Assembly: GCF_003143975.1 (NCBI RefSeq)
Contig: NZ_QFVR01000007.1
Span: 1-64,000, forward strand
Length of the DNA stretch: 64,000 nt
Direction: 5' to 3'
From: Kurthia sibirica
GTDB lineage: Bacteria > Bacillota > Bacilli > Bacillales_A > Planococcaceae
Position 1 is the first letter of the stretch; each line of letters begins with the position of its first letter. The position numbers and the translations under genes were made by a program. This document shows, in pieces, positions 43,200-53,350 of the stretch. The notes under the pieces were generated by a model, which did no database searches, was not told where the DNA came from, and saw only the letters and a list, made by a program, of their open reading frames with translations.

Positions 43200-43217
43200 C
43201 CCGTAGTCTGTTACGGG
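43200..43217 (-). terminator. terminator between secE and nusG
   Basis: CCCGTA / TACGGG with a 6-nt loop, followed by TTTTTTCATTT on the minus strand, 29 bp after the secE stop. No clear promoter is visible in the 52 bp before nusG, so partial read-through is likely. Confidence 0.75.
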
Positions 43218-43245
43218 CTCTTTCAAAAATAATAACATTATTCGT

Positions 43246-43431
43246 CTATAAATCCAAATACATGCGGAATAATTTTGAGACACCTGAATCCACTAGCATA
43301 AAGAATGCTGCCATAAAGATTAGCGTTGAAATAACAACAAGTGTGTATTTACTAAGTTCTTTACGTTTAGGCCAGCTTGTTTTTCTCATCTCAGATAGAA
43401 CATTTTTTAAAAACTGTTTAATCTTTGCCAT
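43246..43431 (-). CDS. secE: preprotein translocase subunit SecE
   Basis: 61 aa. Short amphipathic FLKNVLSEMRKTSWPKRKEL (about 7-26) followed by one transmembrane helix (about 32-50). It clamps SecY. The SWPKRKEL motif is diagnostic. Confidence 0.96.
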   Translation of the reverse strand: MAKIKQFLKNVLSEMRKTSWPKRKELSKYTLVVISTLIFMAAFFMLVDSGVSKLFRMYLDL

Positions 43432-43476
43432 CTAACCTAACCTCCGAATAAAATCATATATACAAAACTTCATTTC

Positions 43477-43623
43477 TTATCTAGTCTGTTTATGCAATGT
43501 GTGTTCGTTACAGTGCGAGCAGAATTTTTTGAATTCTAGTCGTTTCGTAGACTCTTTAGGAGCCGGTACACTATAATTACGTCCGCCACATTTTTCACAG
43601 CATAGTACGATCTTATTAGCCAT
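43477..43623 (-). CDS. rpmG: 50S ribosomal protein L33, zinc-binding type
   Basis: 48 aa: begins [20 protein letters not shown] and ends [11 protein letters not shown]. Cys9, Cys12, Cys35 and Cys38 give a complete zinc ribbon. It lies between sigH and secE, the position of rpmGB in Bacillus. GGGTGAT precedes the ATG. Confidence 0.95.
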   Translation of the reverse strand: MANKIVLCCEKCGGRNYSVPAPKESTKRLEFKKFCSHCNEHTLHKQTR

Positions 43624-43656
43624 ATTTTATCACCCTTAGGCATTTGTTCTTTTAAA

Positions 43657-43686
43657 AGACTACCATTTTTTCGCATAGACTGTCAA
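43657..43686 (-). promoter_or_regulatory. rpmG-secE promoter candidate
   Basis: Minus strand: -35 TTGACA (43681-43686), 18-bp spacer, -10 TAGTCT (43657-43662), directly after the sigH stop. The -10 is weak. Confidence 0.45.
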
Positions 43687-43691
43687 ATACG

Positions 43692-44333
43692 TTAAAAGCT
43701 TAAAATATGCTGCTCGAGCTTACGTTTAATTCGTTGTAGCGCGTTATCTATTGATTTTACATCTTTCTTTAAGGCCAATGACATCTCCTGATATGTACAA
43801 TCATCCAAATAGAGAGCTAACACTTGTTTTTCAAAAGAACTCAGCACCGTTTCGATGCGTTCTTCCATGAAATCAAAGCGTTCTCTGTGTACCATCATTT
43901 CTTGGGGATCGTCGCTTGTACCTACTGATACTAAATCCATCAATGTGTTGGATTGTTCTTCATCACTTATTGGTTTATCCAGTGATACGGATGAGTTTAG
44001 CGGGATATGTTTTTGGCGTGTTGCCGTTTTTATCGCCGTAATAATCTGCCTTGTAATACATAGTTCCGCAAATACTTTAAAGGATACTTGCCTGTCTTCT
44101 TTAAAGTCTCGAATACCTTTGTAAAGGCCGATCATTCCCTCCTGTACAATATCATCTCGATCTGCACCAATAAGAAAATAAGATTTCGCCTTATGTCGAA
44201 CAATATTTTTATACTTTGTAATCAAAAAATCTAAAGCGTCACTATCGCCCTCACGAGTTCTTGATACCAACTCTTCGTCGGATAAGGATTTAAATTGCTT
44301 TTGCTTCATTAGTAATTGATCATGATTTATCAA
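43692..44333 (-). CDS. sigH: RNA polymerase sigma factor SigH (sigma-30)
   Basis: 213 aa. Region 2 with FLITKYKNIVRHKAKSYFLIG and DRDDIVQEGMIGLYKGIRDF (core-binding and -10 recognition), region 4 helix-turn-helix near the end (YQEMSLALKKDVKSIDNALQR). SigH runs stationary-phase, competence and early sporulation genes. It is kept here although neighbouring spore genes are missing. Confidence 0.95.
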   Translation of the reverse strand: MINHDQLLMKQKQFKSLSDEELVSRTREGDSDALDFLITKYKNIVRHKAKSYFLIGADRDDIVQEGMIGLYKGIRDFKEDRQVSFKVFAELCITRQIITAIKTATRQKHIPLNSSVSLDKPISDEEQSNTLMDLVSVGTSDDPQEMMVHRERFDFMEERIETVLSSFEKQVLALYLDDCTYQEMSLALKKDVKSIDNALQRIKRKLEQHILSF

Positions 44334-44405
44334 AGTATCACCTCAACCGCGACCTTCGCGTAATTAAAATCAGTATAACTCAATTAACAATCTTTAGCTA
44401 TACTC

Positions 44406-44915
44406 CTAAATTTTACCTCTACGAATTTCTTCTAACCTCGCAGCAACTTCATCCGTCATTTTTATTTTACGTGATGGCTTTTGCTGTAATGTTTCTTGTA
44501 CCTTTTCAGTTATACCTCGCTGAACGTTTTGCACATCAATTTCAAATTCTCGTGCAGATTTCCTAAGTGCACCATTGCCGAATATAACATTTTGCTCTGT
44601 CATATCACTTGTAGCCACATAGATTTTCGTACGTTTTGTCATCAGCTCATTTGATAGACGCTCAATTCGAGCATCTGCCGTTTCTTTTGATTTTGTAAAA
44701 ATTACTTCGACATTATGTTTTTTTAATTTTGTCGCATTACCAGCTACGAGATACGCATCAAAGATAACGATGACGCGTAATCCCGAGTATGCCTGATAAT
44801 CGGCCATCAATTCGATGAGACGATCCCTTGCATCGACGAGGCTTATCCGTTTCAAAGCTTGTAATTCCTGCCATGCGCCAATAATGTTATAGCCATCTAC
44901 CAACATAATATCCAT
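44406..44915 (-). CDS. rae1: NYN-domain ribosome-associated endoribonuclease Rae1 (YacP)
   Basis: 169 aa. PIN-like NYN fold: MLVDGYNIIGAW with the first acidic residue, IVIFDAYLVAG, and YVATSDMTEQ with a third. In B. subtilis Rae1 enters the ribosomal A site and cuts mRNA during translation. It lies between rlmB and sigH as usual. Confidence 0.93.
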   Translation of the reverse strand: MDIMLVDGYNIIGAWQELQALKRISLVDARDRLIELMADYQAYSGLRVIVIFDAYLVAGNATKLKKHNVEVIFTKSKETADARIERLSNELMTKRTKIYVATSDMTEQNVIFGNGALRKSAREFEIDVQNVQRGITEKVQETLQQKPSRKIKMTDEVAARLEEIRRGKI

Positions 44916-44925
44916 ATGCGGTCAC

Positions 44926-45690
44926 TTATAGTTCATGACGCTTGCGATAGACTTCATACATCAATAATGAAGCTGCCACTGAAGCGTTCAATGAAGTTAC
45001 ATGTCCAACCATTGGTAAATTATAAAGGAAATCACATTTTTCTTTTAAAATACGACTCATCCCTTTACCCTCACTGCCAATAATTATCGCCAGTGGTAAT
45101 GTAGCATCCATGCGGCGATAATCGGCTGAACCTTTAGCATCTGTACCCGCGATCCATACGCCACGTTCTTTTAGTTCTTCAACAGTTTGTGACAAATTCG
45201 TCACGCGTACAGTTGGTATATATTCAATAGCACCTGTAGATGCTTTGGCTACGACAGCCGTTAAAGCAACTGAACGACGTTTTGGAATGATAATTCCATG
45301 TGCACCAACAGCATCTGCTGTACGCATAATAGAACCAAGGTTATGTGGATCTTCCAATTCATCTAAAATAATGATAAATGGATCTTCTCCGCGTTTTTCT
45401 GCGATAGCAAAAATATCATTTAGTTCTGCATAATTATAAGCAGCAACCGAAGCCACTACACCTTGATGCGTCTCAGATGATAGATTATTAAGTTTTTCTT
45501 TTGGTACGAATTGTACAATGATACCGCGCTCTTTCGCCAAGTTTAACATTTCTGCAATACCCGCTTTTTTAACGCCCTCTGCTACCCAAATTTTGTTGAT
45601 ATCGCGCGTTGAACGCAATGCTTCAAGAACCGGATTTTTCCCGACAATCATCTCTTTTGTTTCTTCGTTGTGATCCATTTTATTTTCCAT
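44926..45690 (-). CDS. rlmB: 23S rRNA (guanosine-2'-O)-methyltransferase RlmB family (SpoU/TrmH)
   Basis: 254 aa from the ATG at 45690 (MENKMDHNEETKE), GAGGTG upstream. N-terminal substrate-binding domain (VGKNPVLEALRS) and SPOUT knot motifs: LDELEDPHNLGSIMRTADAVG, IIGSEGKGMSR, LNASVAASLLMYE. It overlaps mrnC by 11 bp. Confidence 0.93.
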   Translation of the reverse strand: MENKMDHNEETKEMIVGKNPVLEALRSTRDINKIWVAEGVKKAGIAEMLNLAKERGIIVQFVPKEKLNNLSSETHQGVVASVAAYNYAELNDIFAIAEKRGEDPFIIILDELEDPHNLGSIMRTADAVGAHGIIIPKRRSVALTAVVAKASTGAIEYIPTVRVTNLSQTVEELKERGVWIAGTDAKGSADYRRMDATLPLAIIIGSEGKGMSRILKEKCDFLYNLPMVGHVTSLNASVAASLLMYEVYRKRHEL

Positions 45691-46111
45691 TTTGTTGAGA
45701 CACCTCATTTTTTGTTTCGACAATTTTTATTGTATGGTCGATTATACGCGCAACTCGTTCATGACGTCCAAGTAAATATAAATAACCGAGTACCGCTTCG
45801 TACGCAGAGCTATAATTATAGGTTTGTACATCTGTATTACGCGGCACAGAGCCGGACTTTGCATTACGTCCTCGACGTAGTATAGCAAGCTCTTCTTCTG
45901 TATAAAATTCTTCCGCCATTAATTGGCGAACGACTTTAGCCTGTGCTTTTGCAGAGACATATTTTGTCGCTTCTTTATGGAGAATATTAGGTTTTATTTT
46001 TCCAAGTCGCAATAAATGCTCACGAATAGCGATTTCTAAAACCGAGTCGCCCATATAAGCTAAAGCAAGAGCTTTAATTTGTTTGACATCCTCATCTCTA
46101 AGTTCGCTCAC
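45680..46111 (-). CDS. mrnC: Mini-ribonuclease III (23S rRNA maturation)
   Basis: 143 aa. RNase III catalytic domain without a dsRNA-binding domain: ALAYMGDSVLEIAIREHLL carries the acidic metal ligands, and YNYSSAYEAVLGYLYLLG the second set. Start GTG at 46111, 4 bp after cysS, so coupled. It trims the 23S precursor. Confidence 0.94.
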   Translation of the reverse strand: MSELRDEDVKQIKALALAYMGDSVLEIAIREHLLRLGKIKPNILHKEATKYVSAKAQAKVVRQLMAEEFYTEEELAILRRGRNAKSGSVPRNTDVQTYNYSSAYEAVLGYLYLLGRHERVARIIDHTIKIVETKNEVSQQNGK

Positions 46112-46115
46112 TTCA

Positions 46116-47516
46116 TTACCCCCGTTTCCATCTAACGCCTTGTCGCGTATCTTCTAAAATAATATTTTGTGCTTTTAGTAAGTCACGAATTTCATCCGAT
46201 CTAGCAAAATCTCGATCTTTACGCGCTTGTTGACGTTCGGCAATTAACGCATCAATTTCTTCGTCTAGTAGGTCTTCATCTTGTGCTAGCTGTAGACCTA
46301 AGACCAGCATCAATTCTTCTAAAGCCGTTTTATATGCCGTTAAAACTTCCGCATTTGTATTTGCTTCATTTAAATATTTATTTGCTGCTGTTGAAATGTT
46401 AAATAATGCTGAAATAGCATTTGCAGTATTAAAATCATCATCCATCGATTCGATGAAGTAAGCACGAGCTTCTTCAATAATTGCCAATTCAGCTGGATCA
46501 ACAGCTACTAAATTAGTCGTCGCTGTTAGACGATGTTCCAAGTTTTTATGCGATGTGCGCAAACGATCCAAACTATTTGCTGCAGCCTCTACTAAATCCT
46601 GCGCAAAATTAATCGGATTACGATAATGCACAGATAACATGAAGAAACGTAATACTTGTGGATCAATTTGTTGAATAATATCATGCACGAGTATAAAATT
46701 CCCTAATGATTTAGACATTTTTTCGTTGTCGATATTAATATAGCCATTATGCATCCAATAGTTCGAGAATTTTTTATCGGTAAATGCTTCTGATTGTGCG
46801 ATTTCATTTTCATGATGCGGGAACTTCAAATCTTGTCCACCGGCATGAATATCAATAGTATCACCAAAGTGACTATGCACCATTACTGAACATTCAATAT
46901 GCCAACCCGGACGCCCTTCTCCCCATGGTGCCTGCCATGAAATTTCACCTGGTTTCGCCGCTTTCCACAATGCAAAATCAAGTGCATCTTCTTTTTTTGT
47001 CCCTGCTTCTATTCGTGCACCAATTTTTAAATCATCGACAGATTGGTGTGATAGCTGACCGTAGTTTTTAAATTTACGCGTGCGATAGTATACATCGCCT
47101 TCTGAAACATAAGCATATTCTTTCTCAATCAACACAGCAATAAACTCAATAATCTCATCCATATGATCCGTCACGCGAGGATGCGCGTTTGCTTTTTCCG
47201 CACCAAGCGCTGTAATATCTTCAAAGTAAGCAGCGATAAAACGTTCTGTAAGCTCCGAAACTTCCTCACCAAGCTCATGTGCTACTTTAATAATTTTGTC
47301 GTCAACATCTGTAAAATTGGAAACATAGTCCACTTCGTAGCCACGATATGTTAAATAACGACGAACTGTATCATAGGCGATTACAGGGCGAGCGTTACCT
47401 ATATGAATATAGTTATATACTGTTGGACCACATACATACATGCGCACCTTTCCTTCTTCTATTGGTTTGAATAATTCTTTTTGGCGACTTAACGAGTTGA
47501 AAATTTGAATAGCCAT
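46116..47516 (-). CDS. cysS: cysteinyl-tRNA synthetase
   Basis: 466 aa class I synthetase. Zinc site Cys29 with the later [10 protein letters not shown] ... HHENEIAQ ligands, HIGH-type YIHIGNARP, and KMSKSLGN. It is the first gene after a cysteine T-box, and cysE, which sits between gltX and cysS in B. subtilis, is absent. Confidence 0.98.
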   Translation of the reverse strand: MAIQIFNSLSRQKELFKPIEEGKVRMYVCGPTVYNYIHIGNARPVIAYDTVRRYLTYRGYEVDYVSNFTDVDDKIIKVAHELGEEVSELTERFIAAYFEDITALGAEKANAHPRVTDHMDEIIEFIAVLIEKEYAYVSEGDVYYRTRKFKNYGQLSHQSVDDLKIGARIEAGTKKEDALDFALWKAAKPGEISWQAPWGEGRPGWHIECSVMVHSHFGDTIDIHAGGQDLKFPHHENEIAQSEAFTDKKFSNYWMHNGYINIDNEKMSKSLGNFILVHDIIQQIDPQVLRFFMLSVHYRNPINFAQDLVEAAANSLDRLRTSHKNLEHRLTATTNLVAVDPAELAIIEEARAYFIESMDDDFNTANAISALFNISTAANKYLNEANTNAEVLTAYKTALEELMLVLGLQLAQDEDLLDEEIDALIAERQQARKDRDFARSDEIRDLLKAQNIILEDTRQGVRWKRG

Positions 47517-47625
47517 ATCGCTTAATCTCTCCTTTTAATCTTTTTTATAAATATTTTCACTAGTTATTCACTTACCTTATAATCTATTGATTTAGTGTAC
47601 CATCATTTATGACTGAAATAAAAAA

Positions 47626-47880
47626 GCCTCCATCTATCGCAAGGATAGACAGAGGCGAGAAATACGCGGTTCCACTCTGATTGGAGCTAGCAAAATACGC
47701 TAAACCCCCACTTAAAGTCTGGTAACGGCGACGACCGGTTAGAACTACTCGATTCACTCTAACACTCAGAGGTGCATTTCAGCTTTGCAGTGGCTCGGAT
47801 CACTTTCAGACGATGATGATCCTCTCTAATCGGAGCTTGCGCAACATACTTCTCCTCTTCAACGTTTTGCTTATAATAGT
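47626..47880 (-). promoter_or_regulatory. cysteine T-box riboswitch
   Basis: Transcript order: stem I with GAGGAGAAGTA, a specifier-loop TGC (Cys codon, 47776-47774) in AAATGCACC, the conserved T-box AGAGTGGAACCGCG (47678-47665), then the terminator GCCTCTGTCTATC / GATAGATGGAGGC (47656-47626) with TTTTTTATTT. A promoter candidate is TTTACT-17-TACAAT ahead of it. Uncharged tRNA-Cys would favour the antiterminator and raise cysS. Confidence 0.92.
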
Positions 47881-47915
47881 ACATATATTGTACAACGACT
47901 CGTTGAAATAGTAAA

Positions 47916-49385
47916 TTATTTGATGAATGCTTCGATACGTGCAATAACAGCGTCTTTACCTAAAATTTCAAGTGCATCTGTTAATTCAGGACCGTGCATT
48001 TCTCCTGTTGTAGCAACGCGAATTGGCATAAACAAATTTTTGCCTTTATGACCCGTTTCCTTTTGAACAGCTTTAATACATTTTTTAATCTCTGGAGCAA
48101 CATAATCTTCTAGAGCGATTAATTGTGCTTTAAAAGCAGCCATTACTTCAGGAACTTGTTCGCCTGCTAATACTTCTTTTTCTTCTTCATCAAATAGTAA
48201 TTCATCTGTAAAGAATTGTTCAGATAGTTCAACAATTTCAGCTCCAAAGCTCATTTGCTCATGGTATAAACCAATTAGTTTACTAGCCCACTCAGCTTCT
48301 TCGGCAGTTGGGTTTTCAGAAACTTTACCAGCAGCTTGCAGGAATGGTAAGCATAAAGCAACAACATCTTCATGTGATAATTGCTTCATGTATTGGTTGT
48401 TTACCCATTTTAATTTGTTCGTATCAAACATAGATGGTGACTTAGATAGGCGTGATTCGTTGAATTTAGCGATTAACTCTTCTTTAGAGAAAATTTCTTT
48501 TTCAGCGTCTTCACCTTCTGGAGACCACCCTAACAATGCGAAGAAATTAAACATTGCATCCGGTAAATAACCTAAGTCTTTATATTGTGTGATGAATTGA
48601 ATAATTGATTCGTCGCGTTTTGATAATTTTTTACGTGATTCATTAATAATCAATGTCATATGACCGTACTTTGGTGCTGTCCAACCAAATGCATCAAAGA
48701 CCATAATTTGTTTTGGTGTATTTGATAAATGTTCTTCACCACGGAAAACATGTGTCATCTCCATTAAGTGATCATCTAATACAACAGCATAGTTGTATGT
48801 TGGGATGCCATTTTGTTTGACGATTACCCAGTCACCAATATCTGATGATTCAAATGATACTTCTCCACGAACGATATCATCAAATACATATGTTACATCT
48901 TCTGGTACGCGGAAACGAATTGTGAACGCTTCTCCAGCCGCTTCTTTAGCAGCCGTTTCTTCAGCTGTTAAATGGCTACATTTACCGTTATACATCGGAG
49001 CCGCCACACCATTGTCATGTTGCGTTTCACGATCTGCTTCTAATTCTTCAGAAGTACAAAAACATTTATACGCTCTGCCCATGTCGATTAGTTTTTGCGC
49101 GTGATCTGTGTACGTATCTAAACGTTCCATTTGACGATAAGGAGCATATGGTCCACCGATATCGATTGACTCATCATATTCCATACCTAACCATTTCAAG
49201 TTATCTAATTGAGATGCTTCTCCGCCTTCGATGTTACGGGCGATATCAGTATCCTCGATGCGCACGATGAAATCTCCACCATGATGTCTTGCGAATAAAT
49301 AATTGAAAAGTGCCGTACGCGCGCCACCGATATGCAATTGTCCCGTTGGACTTGGTGCGTAACGAACACGAACTTTGTTAGCCAT
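47916..49385 (-). CDS. gltX: glutamyl-tRNA synthetase (non-discriminating likely)
   Basis: 489 aa class I synthetase. HIGH motif [19 protein letters not shown] variant KLSKRDESI, zinc-region [13 protein letters not shown]. Bacillales usually charge tRNA-Gln with Glu and then amidate it; that is inferred, not seen. No terminator is visible between its stop and the T-box. Confidence 0.96.
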   Translation of the reverse strand: MANKVRVRYAPSPTGQLHIGGARTALFNYLFARHHGGDFIVRIEDTDIARNIEGGEASQLDNLKWLGMEYDESIDIGGPYAPYRQMERLDTYTDHAQKLIDMGRAYKCFCTSEELEADRETQHDNGVAAPMYNGKCSHLTAEETAAKEAAGEAFTIRFRVPEDVTYVFDDIVRGEVSFESSDIGDWVIVKQNGIPTYNYAVVLDDHLMEMTHVFRGEEHLSNTPKQIMVFDAFGWTAPKYGHMTLIINESRKKLSKRDESIIQFITQYKDLGYLPDAMFNFFALLGWSPEGEDAEKEIFSKEELIAKFNESRLSKSPSMFDTNKLKWVNNQYMKQLSHEDVVALCLPFLQAAGKVSENPTAEEAEWASKLIGLYHEQMSFGAEIVELSEQFFTDELLFDEEEKEVLAGEQVPEVMAAFKAQLIALEDYVAPEIKKCIKAVQKETGHKGKNLFMPIRVATTGEMHGPELTDALEILGKDAVIARIEAFIK

Positions 49386-49462
49386 TTGTAGTTCCTCCTA
49401 GTTTATCTGTCGAAATTCAACTTTTTTTAGTTTACCACTGTAGATTAAAAATTTAAAGGAAG

Positions 49463-49939
49463 TCAGTCCTTGATTAGTAAAATTGTAGCCATTGCCGCAA
49501 TTCCTTCTTCACGTCCGACGAAACCTAACTTCTCAGTCGTTGTCGCTTTGACATTGACCTGTTGTGCTTCCGCATTTAATAATTCTGCAATTCGCTGGCG
49601 CATCTGTTCAATATAGGGCGCCATTTTTGGACGTTGTGCCATAATCGTACAATCGATATTCCCTAATTTATACCCTTTTTCTTCAACGATATGCCAAATA
49701 TACTGTAATAACTTTGCAGAATCGGCATCTTTAAATTCTGGATCTGTATCTGGAAAATGTCTGCCGATATCTCCTTCACCAATCGCTCCTAATGCTGCAT
49801 CCGTTACCGTATGTAACAAAACATCCGCATCCGAGTGCCCGATCAAACCTTTTTCGTGTGGAATCGTAATCCCTCCGATAATCAGTGGACGCCCTTCTGC
49901 AAATTCATGTACGTCAAAACCTTGTCCTATTCTAAACAT
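49463..49939 (-). CDS. ispF: 2-C-methyl-D-erythritol 2,4-cyclodiphosphate synthase
   Basis: 158 aa, MEP-pathway isoprenoid enzyme. GQGFDVHEF and [15 protein letters not shown] carry the metal-binding Asp and His; the C-terminal [20 protein letters not shown] is diagnostic. GGAGGACAACAG precedes the ATG. It overlaps ispD by 8 bp. Confidence 0.97.
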   Translation of the reverse strand: MFRIGQGFDVHEFAEGRPLIIGGITIPHEKGLIGHSDADVLLHTVTDAALGAIGEGDIGRHFPDTDPEFKDADSAKLLQYIWHIVEEKGYKLGNIDCTIMAQRPKMAPYIEQMRQRIAELLNAEAQQVNVKATTTEKLGFVGREEGIAAMATILLIKD

Positions 49940-50630
49940 TCTGTTGTCCTCCTCGACGGCGGTTTAAAATCGCCTCTCCAAATAATAAATCTTCTTTAGT
50001 CGTAATTTTAACATTTTCATAATCGCTTTCAACCATACAGACTACTTCCCCTAATCTTTCGACAAGCATCGATTCATCTGTCCCTAAAAAACCATCTTTT
50101 TCGGCTTGTTGTTGCGCTCTTCGCAATAACTCAAAATTAAAAGCTTGCGGCGTTTGAATCATCCACAGGTCCTCACGATTTACCGTACCCTCTATGATAC
50201 CGTTCGACACGCGTTTCATCGTATCTTTTGCTCTCACACCAGCAATTGCAGCCCCATGAGTCGCTGCTTTTTGCATCAGCTTATGAATCGTTTCTTGCTG
50301 AATGAAAGGTCGCGCCGCATCGTGGACGAGAACGACGTCTGCCGCCCTGATTTGCTTGACGCATGCATTGACACTATATTGGCGTTCATCGCCTCCTACA
50401 GGCATCGCTACTACCTTAGAAATGCTATAGCGTGCTAGTAGCTCCTCAATTTCAGTTTTTTCACTTGATTTGATTGCTAAATAAATAGCCCGGCATGCTT
50501 GATCGTCTTGAAAAACGGTTAAAGTATGCGCTAAAATCGGCTTATTTAATAGCTCTAAAAACAATTTATTTTTACCTGCACCCATGCGCTTGCCACTTCC
50601 TGCAGCTGGTAAAATAACGTCGTATTGCAT
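49932..50630 (-). CDS. ispD: 2-C-methyl-D-erythritol 4-phosphate cytidylyltransferase
   Basis: 232 aa. N-terminal nucleotide-binding [16 protein letters not shown], central HDAARPFI and KDTMK, C-terminal TDESMLVE. It makes CDP-methylerythritol two steps before IspF. Translationally coupled to ispF. Confidence 0.97.
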   Translation of the reverse strand: MQYDVILPAAGSGKRMGAGKNKLFLELLNKPILAHTLTVFQDDQACRAIYLAIKSSEKTEIEELLARYSISKVVAMPVGGDERQYSVNACVKQIRAADVVLVHDAARPFIQQETIHKLMQKAATHGAAIAGVRAKDTMKRVSNGIIEGTVNREDLWMIQTPQAFNFELLRRAQQQAEKDGFLGTDESMLVERLGEVVCMVESDYENVKITTKEDLLFGEAILNRRRGGQQNV

Positions 50631-50655
50631 CGCGTGTCACGCTCCTTCAATAGAA

Positions 50656-50682
50656 AGGACAAGGCAACTGCTCCCTTGTCCT
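50656..50682 (-). terminator. hairpin between PIN-TRAM gene and ispD
   Basis: AGGACAAGG / CCTTGTCCT, 9 bp with a 9-nt loop, followed by TTTCTATT on the minus strand; a weak or partial terminator. Confidence 0.6.
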
Positions 50683-50705
50683 GTTGTTATGCTCTTATAC
50701 TACCA

Positions 50706-51788
50706 TTATTTATGACTGTTTGGCTTTGCAAAAATCATTCTACCCGCTGATGTTTGTAGCACGGATGTGACGATCACTGTGATCGCTTGACCAATATAAA
50801 ACTTACCTTCTTCTACTACAATCATCGTACCATCATCGAGATAGGCCACACCTTGATTATGTTCTTTGCCATCTTTGATAACGACAACATTCATTTCCTC
50901 ACCAGGAATAACAACTGGTTTTACTGCATTCGCCAAATCATTAATATTCAGTACTTTCACTTTGTGCAAATCACAAACTTTATTTAGGTTAAAGTCATTT
51001 GTCAAAATTTGTCCGCCCATTTTTTTTGCTAAACGAACCAACTTTAAATCTACTTCTAAAATATCATCAAAATCTACTTCAGTAATTATTACATTGGATG
51101 TATGGTCATCTTGTAATGCTTTTAAAATATCTAAACCCCGACGGCCGCGCGTTCTTTTTAGTGTGTCGGAAGAGTCGGCAATATGTTGCAGTTCCGTCAA
51201 GACAAACTGCGGTACAACCAGTACACCTTCTATAAAACCTGTTTTAGCAATATCTGCGATACGCCCATCGATAATAACGCTTGTATCCAAAAGCTTATAG
51301 CTATCATCTACGATCCGTTCTTCTGCAGACTCTGCATTCGCCTTACGTTTTGAATTTTTTGTAGCAAAAACATGTAAGAGTTCATCACGTTTTTTGAAAC
51401 CAATTGAAAAGCATAAATAGCCAAGAACAATTGATAAAATGATGGGGATAATATTCGTAAATGGTGGCAACATCATACCATCAATGGCAACGCTTATTAA
51501 AAAGGCGACAATCAATCCAATAATTAATCCGAGTGTACCAAATAATAGATCACCAACTGGTGCCTTCAGCAAGCGGTCTTCCATCCATTTTAAGAAACGG
51601 ACAAAGGGATCGACTAATGAGAAGGATAATGCGAATAAAATGATCGCTCCTATAATAACCGATACATACGGATTATTAATCCATGGGTTTGAGGATAAAT
51701 TAATCAATTCATATAATGGCGGTAATAAAATTAAACCCAATGTCCCTCCAATAAATAGGAATACTACTTGAATAAGTTTTTTCAACAT
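50706..51788 (-). CDS. membrane PIN-TRAM domain protein (YacL type)
   Basis: About 360 aa from the ATG at 51788 (MLKKLIQVVFL), chosen for its 9-nt distance from AGGAGG. Four N-terminal helices (about 6-26, 41-61, 82-102, 108-126) precede a PIN nuclease-like domain (LLDTSVIIDGRIADI, ILTNDFNLNKV, about 165-285) and a C-terminal TRAM domain. The role in Bacillus is not firmly known. It lies 80 bp after radA; disA, normally between them, is missing. Confidence 0.88.
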   Translation of the reverse strand: MLKKLIQVVFLFIGGTLGLILLPPLYELINLSSNPWINNPYVSVIIGAIILFALSFSLVDPFVRFLKWMEDRLLKAPVGDLLFGTLGLIIGLIVAFLISVAIDGMMLPPFTNIIPIILSIVLGYLCFSIGFKKRDELLHVFATKNSKRKANAESAEERIVDDSYKLLDTSVIIDGRIADIAKTGFIEGVLVVPQFVLTELQHIADSSDTLKRTRGRRGLDILKALQDDHTSNVIITEVDFDDILEVDLKLVRLAKKMGGQILTNDFNLNKVCDLHKVKVLNINDLANAVKPVVIPGEEMNVVVIKDGKEHNQGVAYLDDGTMIVVEEGKFYIGQAITVIVTSVLQTSAGRMIFAKPNSHK

Positions 51789-51868
51789 TAACATCCACCT
51801 CCTTTATTTCTGATTATACATTGATTCCCTTATATTCACTGTCATAAGCATTTCTAACTTGAAACTGG

Positions 51869-53254
51869 TTACAGCTCTTTAAAAGCGATTTTCAACGCTT
51901 GATTAACCGTTTCGACACCCATTACTTGAATGCCCTCTGGATATTCCCAACCACCTAAGTTGGATGCTGGAATAATCGCACGTTTAAAGCCAAGTTTTGC
52001 TGCTTCTTGCACACGTTGTTCAATGCGAGAAACACGACGTACCTCACCAGTAAGTCCTACCTCACCTACAAAGCAATCACGCTCATTGGCTGCCATATCT
52101 TTAAAACTTGATACGATACATACTAACACGGCCAAATCGATGGCTGGTTCATCCAATTTGACGCCACCTGCTACTTTTATATAAGCATCTTGCGCCTGTA
52201 GTAGTAAACCCATACGTTTTTCTAACACAGCCATTAATAATGACACACGATTTTGATCTAAACCCGTTGCCATACGCTTTGGATAATTAAAACTTGATGG
52301 GGATACTAGCGATTGTATTTCAACTAATATCGGCCTTGTTCCCTCCATTGACGCTACGACCGTCGAGCCAGGTGCTCCTTGTGAACGCTCTTGTAAAAAA
52401 AGCTCAGATGGATTATTTACTTCCTTCAAGCCATCTTGAAGCATTTCAAAAATAGCAATTTCATTCGTGGAGCCGAAGCGATTTTTTTGACTGCGTAAGA
52501 TGCGGTACGTATGGTGACGTTCACCCTCAAAATACAAAACCGTATCTACCATATGTTCTAAAATACGCGGCCCTGCTATTTGACCTTCTTTTGTCACATG
52601 TCCAACTAAGAAAATCGCAATATTTTTCGTTTTTGCAATGCGCATTAATTCTGCCGTACATTCACGCACTTGCGAAACGCTACCAGGTGCACTTGTCACT
52701 TCTGGATGATGGACCGTTTGAATAGAATCAACGATGACAAACTTCGGTTTTACTTCTTCAATCGTATCATGTAAAAATTCTAAATTTGTTTCCGAATAGA
52801 TATAAAGCTCGGACGATTTTACACCAAGACGTTCTGCTCTCATTTTTGTTTGACGAATAGATTCTTCCCCCGAAATATACAGTACGCGGTGTCCTTGATT
52901 TGATAGCAACGCAGATACTTGTAATAAAAGCGTCGATTTCCCAATACCTGGATCTCCACCGATTAAGATCAGTGAACCAGGAACTACTCCACCACCTAAG
53001 ACGCGATTAAGTTCATTTAGTTCCGTTTTAACACGCGGTTCGTCTTCTGTTTCAATAGAAATAATCGGCAGTGCTTTTTGTGCTGATTTACTTACTGTAT
53101 GTTGAAAAGCACCTCTTGGGCCCTTTTGTACAATTTCCACATCTTCGACCATCTTATTCCACTCGCCGCAACCCGGGCATCTACCCATCCATTTTGGCGC
53201 TTCATAACCACAACTATTACACATGAATTTCGTTTTTTTCTTGACCATCTTCAT
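51869..53254 (-). CDS. radA: DNA repair protein RadA (Sms)
   Basis: 461 aa from the ATG at 53254, placed 5 nt after GGAGGTG; the frame extends 32 codons through a terminator and is rejected there. Zinc finger [18 protein letters not shown], RecA-like Walker [11 protein letters not shown], the RadA KNRFG motif ([10 protein letters not shown]), and a C-terminal Lon-like domain ([17 protein letters not shown]). It promotes branch migration in recombination. Confidence 0.96.
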   Translation of the reverse strand: MKMVKKKTKFMCNSCGYEAPKWMGRCPGCGEWNKMVEDVEIVQKGPRGAFQHTVSKSAQKALPIISIETEDEPRVKTELNELNRVLGGGVVPGSLILIGGDPGIGKSTLLLQVSALLSNQGHRVLYISGEESIRQTKMRAERLGVKSSELYIYSETNLEFLHDTIEEVKPKFVIVDSIQTVHHPEVTSAPGSVSQVRECTAELMRIAKTKNIAIFLVGHVTKEGQIAGPRILEHMVDTVLYFEGERHHTYRILRSQKNRFGSTNEIAIFEMLQDGLKEVNNPSELFLQERSQGAPGSTVVASMEGTRPILVEIQSLVSPSSFNYPKRMATGLDQNRVSLLMAVLEKRMGLLLQAQDAYIKVAGGVKLDEPAIDLAVLVCIVSSFKDMAANERDCFVGEVGLTGEVRRVSRIEQRVQEAAKLGFKRAIIPASNLGGWEYPEGIQVMGVETVNQALKIAFKEL

Positions 53255-53288
53255 CTGCACCTCCATCTTCGTTCTATTATAAAGCAAG

Positions 53289-53316
53289 ACACCCCAAACA
53301 ATAACGTTTGGGGTGT
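53289..53316 (-). terminator. clpC terminator or pause hairpin
   Basis: 11-bp stem ACACCCCAAAC / GTTTGGGGTGT, 6-nt loop, followed by CTTGCTTTAT on the minus strand. Without a clear radA promoter after it, partial read-through into radA is likely. Confidence 0.65.
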
Positions 53317-53350
53317 TCTCTTTGTCTAATTCATTTATTAAAAGTGACAA

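Noticed and set aside
53255-53350. 32-codon N-terminal extension of radA
   Set aside because: It translates the clpC terminator hairpin; the ATG at 53254 follows GGAGGTG.
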